Made by a program: the position numbers and the translations under genes. Shown here piece by piece: positions 40,924 through 54,784 of a stretch of DNA of 64,000 nt (the first letter of the stretch is position 1; every line of letters begins with the position of its first letter). The notes below the pieces were generated by a model that made no database searches, was not told the DNA's origin, and was given only the letters and a program-made list of their open reading frames with translations. Source of the stretch: Janthinobacterium aquaticum (lineage in GTDB: Bacteria > Pseudomonadota > Gammaproteobacteria > Burkholderiales > Burkholderiaceae_D); the NCBI RefSeq assembly GCF_009208565.1, contig NZ_WFLK01000007.1, positions 219,908 through 283,907 on the forward strand, written 5' to 3'.

Positions 40924-43900
40924 TTAATGTGCATCCTTGGAAAGCGTGACGGCTGGCGCAGTCTTGTCGTCGGACTTCGAGAAGAAACCGCGCACCAGCA
41001 CGAAGAACACCGGCACGAAGAAGATACCGAGGAAGGTCGCCGTCAGCATACCGCCCAGCACGCCGATACCGATGGCGTTCTGGCTGCCCGAACCGGCGCC
41101 GCTGGAAATGGCCAGCGGCAGCACGCCCAGACCGAAAGCGATCGAGGTCATCAGGATCGGACGCAGACGCAGACGCACTGCATGCAAGGTCGCGTCCAGC
41201 AGCGACATGCCCGATTCCTGCATTTCCTTGGCAAATTCGACGATCAGAATCGCGTTCTTCGCCGACAAACCGACCACCGTCAACAGGCCCACCTGGAAGT
41301 ACACGTCGTTCGACAGGCCGAAGAACCAGGTACCGAACACGGCACCGATCACACCCAGTGGCACCACCAGCAGCACCGAGAACGGAATCGACCAGCTCTC
41401 GTACAGCGCGGCCAGGCACAGGAACACGATCAGCAGCGAAATGGCGTACAGCTGCGGCGTTTGCGAACCGGATTCGCGCTCTTCGAGCGAGGTGCCGGTC
41501 CACGACAGGGTGATGCCTGCTGGCAGCTTGGCCACCATTTCTTCCATGGCGTTCATGGCCGCGCCAGTACTCTGGCCCGGTGCAGGCGTACCGAGGATCT
41601 CGACCGACGGCAGACCGTTGTAGCGCTCCAGGCGTGGCGAAGCGTAAATCCACTTGCCGGTAGCAAAGGCCGAGAACGGCACCATTTCGCCGGCGCTGTT
41701 GCGCACATACCATTTGCTCAGGTCTTCCGGCACCATACGCGAGTTCGGTTCACCCTGCATGTAGACCTTTTTCACGCGACCGCGGTCGATAAAGTCATTC
41801 ACATACGAGCTACCCCAGCCCACGCTCAGCACGCGGTTGATGTCATCGATCTTCAGGCCCAGCGCAGTGGCTGCCTTCTGGTCAACATCGATCTTGTACT
41901 GCGGCGTATCTTCCTGGCCGTTCGGACGCACGCCGACCATGACCGGGTTCTGTGCAGCCATGCCCAGCAGCTGGTTACGCGCCGCCATCAGGGCGTCGTG
42001 ACCCAGGCCGCCATTGTCCTGTAGTTGCATGTCGAAACCGGTGGCGTTACCCAGTTCCAGCACCGCTGGCGGGGCAAACGTAAACACCATCGCATCTTTC
42101 AGCTGCAGCAGCGCGCCCATGGCGCGGCCAGCTACTGCCGACGCTTTGGCGTCGCCCGCCTTGCGCTCGGACCAGTCTTTCAGGCGCACGAAGGCAATAC
42201 CGGTATTCTGGCCGTTACCACCGAAGCTGAAGCCGGCCACGGCAAACACCGATGCCACGGTGGCTTTTTCATTGGTCAGGAAGTGGTTTTCAACCTGCTT
42301 GATCACGCCCAGCGTGCGCTCTTGCGTGGCGCCCGTCGGCAGCTGGATCTGGGTAAACAGAATACCCTGATCTTCTTCCGGCAGGAACGAGGTCGGCAGG
42401 CGCATGAACACCACCACCAGTGCACCGAGCAGCAGCACATACATCAGCATCGATGGCAGGCGATGGGTAATCATCTTGCCCACGAAACCCTGGTACTTTT
42501 CGCTGCTGCGGTCGAAACTGCGGTTGAACCAGCCAAAGAAACCCTTGTTGGTGGCGTGATGGCCTTTTTCAACCGGCTTCAGGATGGTGGCGCACAACGC
42601 TGGCGTAAATACCATTGCCACGATCACCGACAGCACCATCGATGACACAATCGTGATCGAGAACTGACGATAAATCACACCGGTCGAGCCGGCAAAGAAG
42701 GCCATCGGCACGAACACGGCCGACAGCACCATCGCGATACCGACCAGTGCACCGGTAATCTGGCTCATCGACTTGCGCGTCGCTTCCAGCGGCGACAAAC
42801 CTTCTTCGGTCATCACCCGCTCGACGTTTTCCACCACCACGATCGCATCATCGACCAGGAGGCCAATGGCCAGCACCATCGCAAACATGGTCAGCGTATT
42901 GATCGAGTAGCCAAAGGCGTTGAGGATACCGAAGGTGCCAAGCAGCACCACCGGCACGGCCATGGTTGGAATCAAGGTGGCGCGGAAGTTCTGCAGGAAC
43001 AGATACATCACCAGGAACACCAGGATCACCGCTTCGACCAGGGTTTTCACCACTTCTTCGATCGACAGCTTGACGAACGGCGTGGTGTCAAACGCGACCA
43101 CAGCCTTCATGCCGGCCGGGAACTGCTTGCTCATGTTGTTGACAGCAGCTTTGACCGCTTCGGCCGTATCGAGCGCATTGGCGCCGGTAGCGAGTTTGAT
43201 GGCCAGGCCGGTGGCGGCATTGCCGTTGTAGCGGGCTACCGTGTTGTAGTTCTCGCGGCCCAGCTCCATGCGCGCCACGTCTTTCAGGTTGACCATCGCA
43301 CCACCGGTGGTGGTTTTCAGCAGGATCGCACCAAACTGTTCCACCGTTTGCAGACGGCTTTGCGCCGACACGGTCGCGTTCAGCTGCTGGCCGGCAACGG
43401 CAGGCGCGCCACCGAGTTCACCGGCAGACACTTCGGCATTCTGTGCCTGGATCGCCGTGATGACGTCAGCTGGCGTCAGCTGGTAACTTTGCAGCTTGGC
43501 CGGATCGAGCCAGATGCGCATCGCGTACTGCGAACCGAACAGGGTGACGTCACCGACGCCCGCTACACGGCTCAGCGGATCGAGCACGTTGGCAGCCACA
43601 TAGTCGCTCAAGTCGGTCTGGTTCATGCTGCCGTTTTCGGAGATGAAGCCGTACACCATCATGAAGTTCTTGGTGGCCTTGGCAACAACCAGACCCTGCT
43701 GCGTCACAGCGGAAGGCAGCAGCGGCGTGGCCAGCTGCAGCTTGTTCTGCACCTGTACCTGGGCGATATCGGGGTTGGTGCCGTTGGTAAAGGTCAGCGT
43801 GATGCTGATGCCACCGGTCGAATCGCTCGACGAAGACATGTAGCGCAAGCCATCGATGCCTTTCATCTTCTGTTCGATCACCTGGGTGACGGCATCTTCC

Positions 43901-44070
43901 ACGGTCTTGGCCGAAGCGCCCGGGTAGGAGCCGCTGATCGAAATCGATGGCGGCGCGATACTCGGGTATTGCGCGACAGGCAAGGTAAAGATCGACAAAA
44001 TGCCCGCAAGCATGATGACGATCGCGACCACCCAGGCAAAAATCGGGCGGTCAATGAAAAAACGGGCCAT
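40924..44070 (-). CDS. RND multidrug efflux permease (AcrB/MexB, HAE1 family)
   Basis: 1048 residues, the full family length. N-terminus [23 protein letters not shown] with the FIDRPIFA signature; proton relay [16 protein letters not shown] in TM4; the periplasmic loops are complete, and the second half repeats the fold, ending in [21 protein letters not shown]. It captures drugs from periplasm and inner leaflet and exports them by proton exchange. A ribosome site AGGAGAA precedes the ATG. Middle gene of a three-gene operon. Confidence 0.97.
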   Translation of the reverse strand: MARFFIDRPIFAWVVAIVIMLAGILSIFTLPVAQYPSIAPPSISISGSYPGASAKTVEDAVTQVIEQKMKGIDGLRYMSSSSDSTGGISITLTFTNGTNPDIAQVQVQNKLQLATPLLPSAVTQQGLVVAKATKNFMMVYGFISENGSMNQTDLSDYVAANVLDPLSRVAGVGDVTLFGSQYAMRIWLDPAKLQSYQLTPADVITAIQAQNAEVSAGELGGAPAVAGQQLNATVSAQSRLQTVEQFGAILLKTTTGGAMVNLKDVARMELGRENYNTVARYNGNAATGLAIKLATGANALDTAEAVKAAVNNMSKQFPAGMKAVVAFDTTPFVKLSIEEVVKTLVEAVILVFLVMYLFLQNFRATLIPTMAVPVVLLGTFGILNAFGYSINTLTMFAMVLAIGLLVDDAIVVVENVERVMTEEGLSPLEATRKSMSQITGALVGIAMVLSAVFVPMAFFAGSTGVIYRQFSITIVSSMVLSVIVAMVFTPALCATILKPVEKGHHATNKGFFGWFNRSFDRSSEKYQGFVGKMITHRLPSMLMYVLLLGALVVVFMRLPTSFLPEEDQGILFTQIQLPTGATQERTLGVIKQVENHFLTNEKATVASVFAVAGFSFGGNGQNTGIAFVRLKDWSERKAGDAKASAVAGRAMGALLQLKDAMVFTFAPPAVLELGNATGFDMQLQDNGGLGHDALMAARNQLLGMAAQNPVMVGVRPNGQEDTPQYKIDVDQKAATALGLKIDDINRVLSVGWGSSYVNDFIDRGRVKKVYMQGEPNSRMVPEDLSKWYVRNSAGEMVPFSAFATGKWIYASPRLERYNGLPSVEILGTPAPGQSTGAAMNAMEEMVAKLPAGITLSWTGTSLEERESGSQTPQLYAISLLIVFLCLAALYESWSIPFSVLLVVPLGVIGAVFGTWFFGLSNDVYFQVGLLTVVGLSAKNAILIVEFAKEMQESGMSLLDATLHAVRLRLRPILMTSIAFGLGVLPLAISSGAGSGSQNAIGIGVLGGMLTATFLGIFFVPVFFVLVRGFFSKSDDKTAPAVTLSKDAH

Positions 44071-44085
44071 TAATATTCTCCTGAA

Positions 44086-45315
44086 TTATTGGGCACTGGC
44101 GCTGGCCGATGCCGCTGCGGCCGCTGGTGCAGCGCCCTGGGCGCCGCCTTGCGCTGCCGGGGCAGCAGCGGGCACGGCAACAGCCGGTGCGCCTGGCTTG
44201 ATCTTCTGCAGGCCTTCGACGATCACGCGGTCGCCGGCAGCCAGGCCGGACGTGACCAGCCAGTTGGTGCCAACGGTGCCGTTGGTGGTCAGGATGCGTT
44301 GCTCGACCTTGTTTTCCTTGTTCAGGATCATGGCCGTGGCTTCACCCTTCTGATTGCGCGAGACGCCAACTTGCGGCACGGTAATGGCTTTCTCGTCGAT
44401 ACCGGTTTCCAGTTGTGCCCGCACGAACATGCCTGGCAGCAGCTCGCCTTTCGGGTTCGGGAACAGCGCGCGCAGCACCACGTTGCCGGTGGTCGGATCA
44501 ACGCTCACGCCGGAGAACTGCAGCTTGCCTTCCTGGCTGTATTTGGTGCCGTCAGGCAGCACCAGATTGACTTTGGCCTGGCCATCGCCCGATTTTTTCA
44601 GGCTGCCATCGGCCAGCTGGCGGCGCAGGCGCAGCAGGTCGGTGCTGGACTGGGTCACGTCGACATAAATCGGATCGAGTTGCTGCACGGTGGTCAGTGC
44701 ATCGGCCTGGCCGGCGGTCACGAGCGCGCCAGCGGTGACGGTCGAGCGGCTGGTGCGGCCGCTGATCGGCGCCGTCACAGTGGTGTAGCGCAGATTGATA
44801 TTGGCCGACTCCAGCGCTGCCGTTGCCGATTCCACATCGGCCTTGGCTTGCTCGTAACTGGCGACGGCGTCATCGTATTCCTGGCGGCTCACGCCTTCGA
44901 TGGCCACCAGTTCCTTGTAGCGTGCCGCTTTCGGACCGGCCGTCAGCAAATTGGCGCGCGCCTTGGCCAGTGCGGCCTTGGCCGAATTGGCCGAAGCCTG
45001 GAAGGTCGACGGATCGATCTGGTACAGCGGCGTGCCCGCTTTCACATCGGCGCCTTCGGTAAACAGGCGCTTTCTGATAATGCCGCCCACTTGCGGGCGC
45101 ACATCGGCAACTTCATAGGCATTGGTGCGGCCAGACAGATCGGCCATGATCGGCAACGCGGCCGGATTAACAGTAAACACGACGACCTGCGGCGCCTGCT
45201 GCTGCGGCGGCGGTCCTGCCTGTTTTTTACTGCAGCCGGCCATGATAACAGTGGCGCACAGCACGGCAATAGCGCCGCTCGTACGCGGCGACGGCAAGGA
45301 GAATGTTGATTGCAT
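44086..45315 (-). CDS. RND efflux periplasmic adaptor (AcrA/MexA family)
   Basis: 409 residues with lipoprotein signal (ATVIMAGCSKKQAG). Lipoyl halves flank a coiled-coil hairpin (TAGPKAARYKELVAIEGVSRQEYDDAVASYEQAKADV), with the family segments VRPQVGGIIRKRLFTEGADV and RTSRSTVTAGALV. The C-terminus is Ala/Gln-rich. It bridges the permease and outer-membrane channel. First gene of the operon, following the palindromic operator. Confidence 0.95.
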   Translation of the reverse strand: MQSTFSLPSPRTSGAIAVLCATVIMAGCSKKQAGPPPQQQAPQVVVFTVNPAALPIMADLSGRTNAYEVADVRPQVGGIIRKRLFTEGADVKAGTPLYQIDPSTFQASANSAKAALAKARANLLTAGPKAARYKELVAIEGVSRQEYDDAVASYEQAKADVESATAALESANINLRYTTVTAPISGRTSRSTVTAGALVTAGQADALTTVQQLDPIYVDVTQSSTDLLRLRRQLADGSLKKSGDGQAKVNLVLPDGTKYSQEGKLQFSGVSVDPTTGNVVLRALFPNPKGELLPGMFVRAQLETGIDEKAITVPQVGVSRNQKGEATAMILNKENKVEQRILTTNGTVGTNWLVTSGLAAGDRVIVEGLQKIKPGAPAVAVPAAAPAAQGGAQGAAPAAAAASASASAQ

Positions 45316-45715
45316 CTTGGACTTTCTGGAAAAAAAAGCTGGCTGGTGTCGTTAGAAATGGGGAAATCTATTAACGCAGATCAAAGAATGAACGATCATT
45401 CTAAAATCGTCAAGCGAAATTACAATTGAATCTTGACAACTTTTTCTAGAAACTATGATTGATAAGACAACAAAATGACTGGAAAGTCAGTAAGCATGCG
45501 GCCGTGATGAATATCAACGGCACGCAGACAGCATCAAAGGGTACAGCGGGAAAAATGGACTGAACACCTACTTTAACAGGCTGCTCAATTGTTTGCTTGG
45601 CACTTGCGGTGGCGTAAAGCCACCGCAGGGATGAACTACCGAGGGCTATGCTGCGGGGCAGCATGAGCACTTGCTGGAACGGCTAGTATCTTGCAACTCG
45701 CCGCTACAGTTTTCA
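45316..45715. other. Intergenic region between efflux operon and MFS gene
   Basis: 400 bp with no supported gene. The right side holds TGCGGTGGC-GTAAA-GCCACCGCA (45605-45627), a 9-bp perfect hairpin without a T tract, downstream of the MFS gene. The left half is AT-rich and contains the efflux promoter and its palindrome. A 74-codon minus-strand frame inside (45446-45670) lacks a ribosome site. Confidence 0.6.
45385..45417 (-). promoter_or_regulatory. Efflux operon promoter with TetR-type operator
   Basis: AGAATGA-ACGA-TCATTCT (45385-45402) is a perfect 7-bp inverted repeat with a 4-bp spacer, of the size used by TetR/AcrR repressors. On the minus strand TTGACG lies upstream and the palindrome covers the spacer and -10 position (CATTCT), so binding would block polymerase. 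The adaptor gene starts 70 bp downstream. Confidence 0.75.
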
Positions 45716-47602
45716 TTACTTCCACTTGCCGCGCAGCTCCTGCACTTTTTGCTGCAACAGTTCGGGCGTGGCCAGTTCCGGCGCCACTGGCAGGCCAACC
45801 GCCAGCGCCAGGCGCGAGCGCAGCCCGCCCTTGAAGGCGCGCTCGAACAGATGGCCATTGCGCTTGCTCAGCAGATGTCCCCACAGGCCGCGCAGCGCCA
45901 GCGGAATGACCGGCACCTTGTTACGTTCAATGATTTTGGCGATACCGCCCTTGAACTCACTGATCTGGCCGGTACGCGTAAGCTTACCCTCGGGGAAAAT
46001 GCATACCAGCTCGCCTTCATGCAGCGCCTGGGCGATATCGATAAAGGCCTTTTCCATCAGAAAAGGATCTTCCTTGGCCGGGGCAATCGGTATGGCCTTG
46101 GCAGTGCGGAAAATCCAGCCCAGCAGCGGCGTCTTGAAGATGCGGTGATCCATCACAAACCGGATCGGACGCGGGCTGGCTGCCATGATCACCACCGCGT
46201 CGACATAGCTGACATGGTTACACACCAGCACGGCGGCGCCCTCTGTCGGGATGCGCTCGCCGTCGACCACCTTGACGCGGTGTACGGTCTGGATCAGCAG
46301 CCAGGCCAGGAAGCGCATCAGGAACTCGGGCACCAGCGAGAAGATATAGGCGGCCACCAGCGCATTCAAAATGGCGGTAATCAAAAACAGCTGGGGAATC
46401 GTGAAGCCCTGCCCCAGCAGCACGATGGCCACGCCGGCCGCCGCCACCATGAACAGGGCATTGAGGATATTCATGCCGGCAATCGTGCGCGAAATATGCT
46501 TGGGATCGCAGCGCGTCTGGATCAGCGCAAACAGCGGCACGATGAAAAAGCCGCCGAAGACGCCGATCATGACGATATCGATCAGGATGCGCGGCACGCC
46601 GGCCTGGCTGACAAAGGCCAGCGCATCGACGATCTGCGTATTGGCATAGGCATTGCTGGCAAAATACAGGTCGATGCCGAACAGCGACAGGCCGATCGAG
46701 CCGAACGGCACCAGGCCGATTTCGATCTTGTGGCCCGACAGGCGCTCGCACAGCAGGGAACCGGCGCCGATACCGATTGAAAACACGGTCAGCAGCAGCA
46801 CGAATACGCTATGGTCGCCATGCAGGAAATCCTTGGCGTACACGGGGAACTGCGCCAGGATCAGCGCACCGTAAAACCAGAACCAGGAATTGCCCAGCAT
46901 GGCGAGGAACACCGAACGGTTCTTGCGCGAGAAATTGAGGTTGCGAAACGACTCGGCCACGAAATTGATGCTGATTTTGAGGTCTGGCTCGGGCGCCGGC
47001 GTGCGCGGCACGCGGTAGCTGGCGATCAATCCGAATACGGCCACGGCAATGGTGGCGCCCGCCACCAGTTCCACGCCCAGCGGCTTGTACACGATCAGCA
47101 CCGCGCCGAGGATTTCACCGAACAGAATACCGACAAAGGTGCCCATTTCAATCAGGCCGTTGCCGCCCACCAGTTCCTCGGGTTTGAGCTGCTGCGGCAG
47201 ATAGGCATATTTGACCGGCCCGAACAGCGTCGAATGCACGCCCATGCCGACCACTGCCGCCACCAGCAACCACAGCGTATGGGTCATCCAGCCGGCGGCA
47301 GCCACGCCCATAATGACCAGTTCCATCCATTTCACGAAGCGGGCCAGTCCGGCTTTCTCGAACTTGTCGGCCAACTGGCCGGCGGTGGCTGAAAACACCA
47401 CATAGGGCAGGATAAACAGGCCGGGAATCAGGTTGGTAATGGTTGACGGATCGAGCGTGGTCCAGCTCAGGGCGTCGTACGCCAGGATTACCATCAGCGC
47501 GGTCTTGAACAGATTGTCGTTGAAGGCGCCAAAGAACTGGGTCCAGAAAAACGGCCCGAAACGGCGCTGTGACAATAAGGCAAACTGGCTTTGTTGACTC
47601 AT
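45716..47602 (-). CDS. MFS lysophospholipid transporter fused to acyltransferase (LplT-PlsC type)
   Basis: 628 residues. The first 400 or so are a 12-TM MFS domain (FGPFFWTQFFGAFNDNLFKTALMVILAYDAL is the LplT-like start with FxGAFNDNLFK). The C-terminal 200 are a PlsC acyltransferase: VCNHVSYVDAVVI carries the HX4D active site, and VCIFPEGKLTRTG is the acyl-acceptor motif. It probably flips lysophospholipids inward and re-acylates them, as LplT and Aas do, but lacks the AMP-binding domain of full-length Aas. A start at 47602 gives a compact N-terminus; its ribosome site is poor. Confidence 0.85.
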   Translation of the reverse strand: MSQQSQFALLSQRRFGPFFWTQFFGAFNDNLFKTALMVILAYDALSWTTLDPSTITNLIPGLFILPYVVFSATAGQLADKFEKAGLARFVKWMELVIMGVAAAGWMTHTLWLLVAAVVGMGVHSTLFGPVKYAYLPQQLKPEELVGGNGLIEMGTFVGILFGEILGAVLIVYKPLGVELVAGATIAVAVFGLIASYRVPRTPAPEPDLKISINFVAESFRNLNFSRKNRSVFLAMLGNSWFWFYGALILAQFPVYAKDFLHGDHSVFVLLLTVFSIGIGAGSLLCERLSGHKIEIGLVPFGSIGLSLFGIDLYFASNAYANTQIVDALAFVSQAGVPRILIDIVMIGVFGGFFIVPLFALIQTRCDPKHISRTIAGMNILNALFMVAAAGVAIVLLGQGFTIPQLFLITAILNALVAAYIFSLVPEFLMRFLAWLLIQTVHRVKVVDGERIPTEGAAVLVCNHVSYVDAVVIMAASPRPIRFVMDHRIFKTPLLGWIFRTAKAIPIAPAKEDPFLMEKAFIDIAQALHEGELVCIFPEGKLTRTGQISEFKGGIAKIIERNKVPVIPLALRGLWGHLLSKRNGHLFERAFKGGLRSRLALAVGLPVAPELATPELLQQKVQELRGKWK

Positions 47603-47837
47603 GGTAGGGAACTGGGCTGTAAAGGAATGCTTAAAATACAGCACTATGCTGCGCACGACAATCTGAATGTCGAAGTATTGCCCTTCATCAAGCTCACTAT
47701 CCTCAGGGCCATGCATGCTCTGGCGTGCGCTCACGTTGCCACGCAGCTATAAAGAAAATCCCGCTTCTTGATAATAAGGTAATGTATCTCGCAACGGGCG
47801 CCATCCTGCCGCGCCCTGACCTGCCAGGAAACCAACC

Positions 47838-51202
<3,365 letters not shown>

Positions 51203-51206
<4 letters not shown>

Positions 51207-52684
51207 ACAGGCGTTTGACGATCTTCCTTGCGCTGGCGACATGCGCTGCCAGCACCAGCGCAATGGCAACGGACCGGTTGCAGGACTATGCGTGGCGCAT
51301 GACGGTGCAGCCAGCAACAGGCGGCGTGGCGCGCTTGCCACTGCCCAAAGAAGTTTATCTGCATGCGCGCACCAGCACCCTGGCCGATCTGCGCCTGTTT
51401 GACGCCAACGGCAAGGCGCTGGCGTTTGCCATCGGTGCGCCTGCCGTGCAGAGCAACACCGAGCAGCGCGAACTACCGGTACGGGTGTTCCCGCTGAGCG
51501 GTTCATCGGCCAGTAGCGAGGGCCTGCAGAATGTGGACATCCGCACGGCCAGCGACGGCCGGCTGCTGTCGGTCAGCGTCCGCAGCCGGCCTGGCGACCA
51601 GGCTGACGTCCTGCAGGCGCTGATCCTCGACCTGGGCCGGCAGGACCAGCACAGCCGCATTGCCGGCCTGCGCTTTACCCTGCCCGGCGGCACCGGCAAC
51701 TACAGCGCGCAGGTGCTGCTGGAGGTCAGCGACGACCTCAAGCAATGGGACGCCATCGGCACCACCACCCTCAACTGGCTGCGCAACAGCGACACGCAAA
51801 CGCTGGCCAACGACAGCATGGAGTTTGCGGCGCGCAGTTTCCGCTACGCACGCCTGAGCTGGCAGGACGGCCAGCCGCTGGCGTTTGCCAGCATCAGCGC
51901 GCAAGCCGTCAGCCAGGCCAGCGTGGCCCCGCCGCGCGCCAGCATCACGCTGCAGGGCAAACCGGGCAAGGACGCAAGCCAGTGGCTGTACGCCACCCCG
52001 CCCGCCATTCCCGCCGACAGCATCGGCCTGCAACTCGACCAGCCCAATACGGTGCTGCCGGTCACGCTGGGTGTGTTACGCCAGGCTGAACAAGTCACGC
52101 AGCGCCATCGCCTGTATCGCCACCATGGACAGGCGCGCCCCGCCCAGGGCAGCTATATCGATCCGCTGCTCAATACCACGTTCTACCGCATCAGCAATGC
52201 CGGCAATGGCGGCAAAGAGCGCGTGTCGGGCGACCTGTCCATGCCGGTAGTACAGACCACGCAATGGATCTTGCAGGGCAGCGCCAGCTCGAACCTGGCC
52301 CAGGCGCCGGCACTGCGTTTGGGCTGGACACCCGATACGTTATTTTTCCTGGCCAGTGGCAAACCGCCCTACCAGCTGGCGTTTGGCAACAGCAAGGCCC
52401 CCCCTGCGGCAAGCAGCCTGTCGCAGGTCGCGCCCGGCTTCCAGTCCGCTGAATTGCTGGCACTGCCTGCTGCTACCGTTGGTGCGCTCACTGCGCAGGC
52501 CGGCGCACCGGCCGCAGCACCGGCGTCAGCCGACGCAGCGCGGCCCTGGCGGCTCGCCGCCCTGTGGGGCGCGCTGTTGCTCGGCGTGGTCGTGCTGGGC
52601 TTTTTTGCCTGGCGCTTGCTGACGCAAATGAAGCAGGAGCAGGACCAACAGCAAGAGCGCGAGCAGGGACGCGAGCAGAATTAG
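51203..52684 (+). CDS. DUF3999 exported protein, partner of DUF2339
   Basis: 493 residues with signal peptide (MNRRLTIFLALATCAASTSAMA) and YAWRMTVQPATGGVARLPLPKEVY as the DUF3999 start. The body is beta-rich (LRFTLPGGTGNYSAQVLLEVSDDL...), and one TM helix closes the protein (LWGALLLGVVVLGFFAWRLL), with a short charged tail in the cytoplasm (EQDQQQEREQGREQN). Coupled by ATGA to the DUF2339 gene, so probably one complex with its bulk in the periplasm. It ends 12 bp from a convergent regulator gene. Confidence 0.9.
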
Positions 52685-52696
52685 GCCAGCGCCGCC

Positions 52697-53440
52697 TTAC
52701 TGCCGCAGCAGCGCCTTGAACGTCTGCGGCATCCACGGGCGTACCGCCAGCATAAAGCTGATCGCGCGCCGCTCGGACGATGGCAGCCGCGCGTCTTCCT
52801 GATGCTGCTGTGAAAACTCGACAGCCACCTGTTTCAGCCGCTCCAGCAAAGCGACCGTCGACTTTTTGGACAGCATCACATTAACCAGCCGCAGCAGTTC
52901 GGACTCGCCATCGAATTGCGAATTGAGATAATCGTCGTAGGCCTCCCGCTTGAAGTAGCTGTGGATCGGTCCGTTCGGTATCCAGGCAAAGGTGCGCGCC
53001 ACAAGCAGTTTGACCCGGTTATTGGGCAGCAGTTCCAGGAAACCGATTTTATCGAGCCGCAGCAGGCATTTGACGGCGTCCGCCTCGCTGATATCGTAAA
53101 TTTCCAGTATCTGTTCAAGCGGCAGCAGGTTCAAAGCCGAAACGGCCACGATAAACAGGCGCGTGTCTTCGATAATTTCCTTTTCCTGCTCGAACGTGAG
53201 CGCCGTAATCAGCGTGGGCGCCGCCTGCGCCGACTGGACCGCCGCCACCAGCTGTGCGAAGTCGCTGCCGATGGCCACCAGCACCTGGTCGAGCCGCTGC
53301 AGCGTGAACTGCTTTTGCGAAAACATGCGCTTGACGCTGGCTTCGGAAACCCCAATGCGCTGCGCCAGTTCGGCATACGTGATGGCACGCGTTTTAAGCA
53401 AGCGCTTGAGGGCGTTGACCAGGGCATGGGTTTGCTGCAT
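52697..53440 (-). CDS. XRE-family transcription regulator
   Basis: 247 residues. N-terminal Cro/C1 helix-turn-helix (ALKRLLKTRAITYAELAQRIGVSEASVKRMFSQKQFTLQRLDQVL, about 9-53). The remaining 190 residues are an uncharacterised helical domain (DTRLFIVAVSALNLLPLEQILEIYDISEADAVKCLLRL...). Start 53440 is backed by CAAGGG. It is divergent from two exported proteins and may control them through the 130-bp gap. Confidence 0.85.
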   Translation of the reverse strand: MQQTHALVNALKRLLKTRAITYAELAQRIGVSEASVKRMFSQKQFTLQRLDQVLVAIGSDFAQLVAAVQSAQAAPTLITALTFEQEKEIIEDTRLFIVAVSALNLLPLEQILEIYDISEADAVKCLLRLDKIGFLELLPNNRVKLLVARTFAWIPNGPIHSYFKREAYDDYLNSQFDGESELLRLVNVMLSKKSTVALLERLKQVAVEFSQQHQEDARLPSSERRAISFMLAVRPWMPQTFKALLRQ

Positions 53441-53573
53441 GGGATTCCCTTGAATAAGTAGCATATTATGATACTTGCAGTATGCCTTGCCTAGACGAGT
53501 AGCGCCAGCATTGACTAAAAACCGCCCATCGACAATCATGACGTTGCCAATTGGCACATTTGAAGGAGATACC

Positions 53574-53978
53574 ATGAAACGCCTGCTGCCCCTGTTGTTA
53601 AGCCTGTCCCTGGCCTTGCCCGGCCTCTCCCACGCCGCCTCGGAAAACCTGTCGCGCGGCTCGGAGCACCTGAGCCAGGGTTCGGCTGTTGTGGTTGCCG
53701 GCTCGCTGTCGATGCTGGCCGGTTCCGGCGAAATCGTCGTGGCCAGTATCGAGAACGTCGGCGAAGGCATCGTGGTGGTGCTGAAAGGCGCCTCGGAAGC
53801 CGGTGGCGCCTCGATCCAGATGAGCGCCAAGGCAGCCGAGGGCCTGTCGCTGGCAGCGGGCACGGTAGTGAGCGTGGTGGCGATGTCGACCGGCTACGCG
53901 CTGGTCTTGTCCGGCAAGGCGATTGCGTTTATTCCCAACGAGCTGGGCAAGGCGCTGCTGCATCACTCGAAAGCCTGA
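53574..53978 (+). CDS. Small exported hydrophobic protein (STM0539-like)
   Basis: 134 residues with signal peptide (MKRLLPLLLSLSLALPGLSHA) and ribosome site GAAGGAG. The mature part is Ser/Gly/Ala/Val-rich with hydrophobic stretches (LSQGSAVVVAGSLSMLAGSGEIVVASI; GTVVSVVAMSTGYALVLSG), resembling the STM0539 family as I recall it. It is followed 4 bp later by a DUF2145 gene in the same direction. Probably periplasmic or membrane-associated. Function unknown. Confidence 0.7.
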   Translation: MKRLLPLLLSLSLALPGLSHAASENLSRGSEHLSQGSAVVVAGSLSMLAGSGEIVVASIENVGEGIVVVLKGASEAGGASIQMSAKAAEGLSLAAGTVVSVVAMSTGYALVLSGKAIAFIPNELGKALLHHSKA

Positions 53979-53982
53979 TGCC

Positions 53983-54774
53983 ATGCGTACCCTCAAACTG
54001 ATCGTGCTGTGCGCCGCCGTGGCCACCACCGGTGCAGCCCAGGCAGGCCGCTCGTGCGAAGAAAAGCAGACCGATGCGGCCACCCTGATCAAGTCGATGA
54101 ACCTGGCGCAGAAAACCCTGCAGGCGCTTGACGCCTCGGGCGCCCAGGTGGCGCTGCTGGCACGCGCCGGCCAGGACCTGTCGAAATACCAGGTGCGCTA
54201 CTCGCATATGGCGCTGGCCTGGCGCGACCACCCGAAAGGCCGCTGGCTGGTGGTGCATGAACTGAACGAATGCGGCACGGCACAGTCGTCGCTGTACAAC
54301 GAAGGGCTGGGCAACTTCTTTATGGACGATGTGTTCATGTATGAAAGCATGATCATGATTCCGTCGCAGGAGACCCAGCAACAACTGGCGCGTCTGCTGG
54401 CCAGCAATACCCCGAAGCGCCTGCATGAGCCGCACTACAATATGCTGGCCTACCCTTTTTCCACCAAATACCAGAATTCCAACCAGTGGGTGCTGGAAAC
54501 GCTGGCCGCCGCCAGCGCCGAGCCGGGCCAGATCGAAACGCGCGCTGAAGCACAGACCTGGCTGCGCAGCGCCAGCTACGCGCCCCAGACGCTGAGCATT
54601 CCAGCCGCCACGCGCCTGGGCGCACGCATGTTCCGCGCCAATATCGCCTTTGACGACCACCCGTTCGAACGGCGCATGACGCGCCGCATCGATGTGGTGA
54701 CCGTCGACTCGATCAGCAGCTTCGTGCGCCAGCGCCAGCCGGAGGTCAAAGAGATCGTGGTGCGCGGCGACTAA
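53983..54774 (+). CDS. DUF2145 exported protein
   Basis: 263 residues with signal peptide (MRTLKLIVLCAAVATTGAAQA) and a mature protein starting GRSCEEKQ. Conserved DUF2145 stretches are YSHMALAWRDHPKGRWLVVHELNECGTAQSSLYNEGLGNFFMDDVF and YNMLAYPFSTKYQNSNQWVLETL, with a His/Cys/Asn pattern like NlpC/P60-type enzymes (His, then Cys and Asn). Peptidase or amidase activity is possible but unproven. It is co-transcribed with the STM0539-like gene. Confidence 0.85.
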   Translation: MRTLKLIVLCAAVATTGAAQAGRSCEEKQTDAATLIKSMNLAQKTLQALDASGAQVALLARAGQDLSKYQVRYSHMALAWRDHPKGRWLVVHELNECGTAQSSLYNEGLGNFFMDDVFMYESMIMIPSQETQQQLARLLASNTPKRLHEPHYNMLAYPFSTKYQNSNQWVLETLAAASAEPGQIETRAEAQTWLRSASYAPQTLSIPAATRLGARMFRANIAFDDHPFERRMTRRIDVVTVDSISSFVRQRQPEVKEIVVRGD

Positions 54775-54784
54775 CCCTGCCCGC

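Noticed and set aside
45605..45627. 9-bp hairpin downstream of the MFS gene as an intrinsic terminator
   Set aside because: The stem is perfect but lacks a T tract; recorded only as a hairpin.
45446..45670. 74-codon minus-strand frame between the efflux and MFS genes
   Set aside because: No ribosome site, no homology by eye, and it covers an intergenic hairpin.
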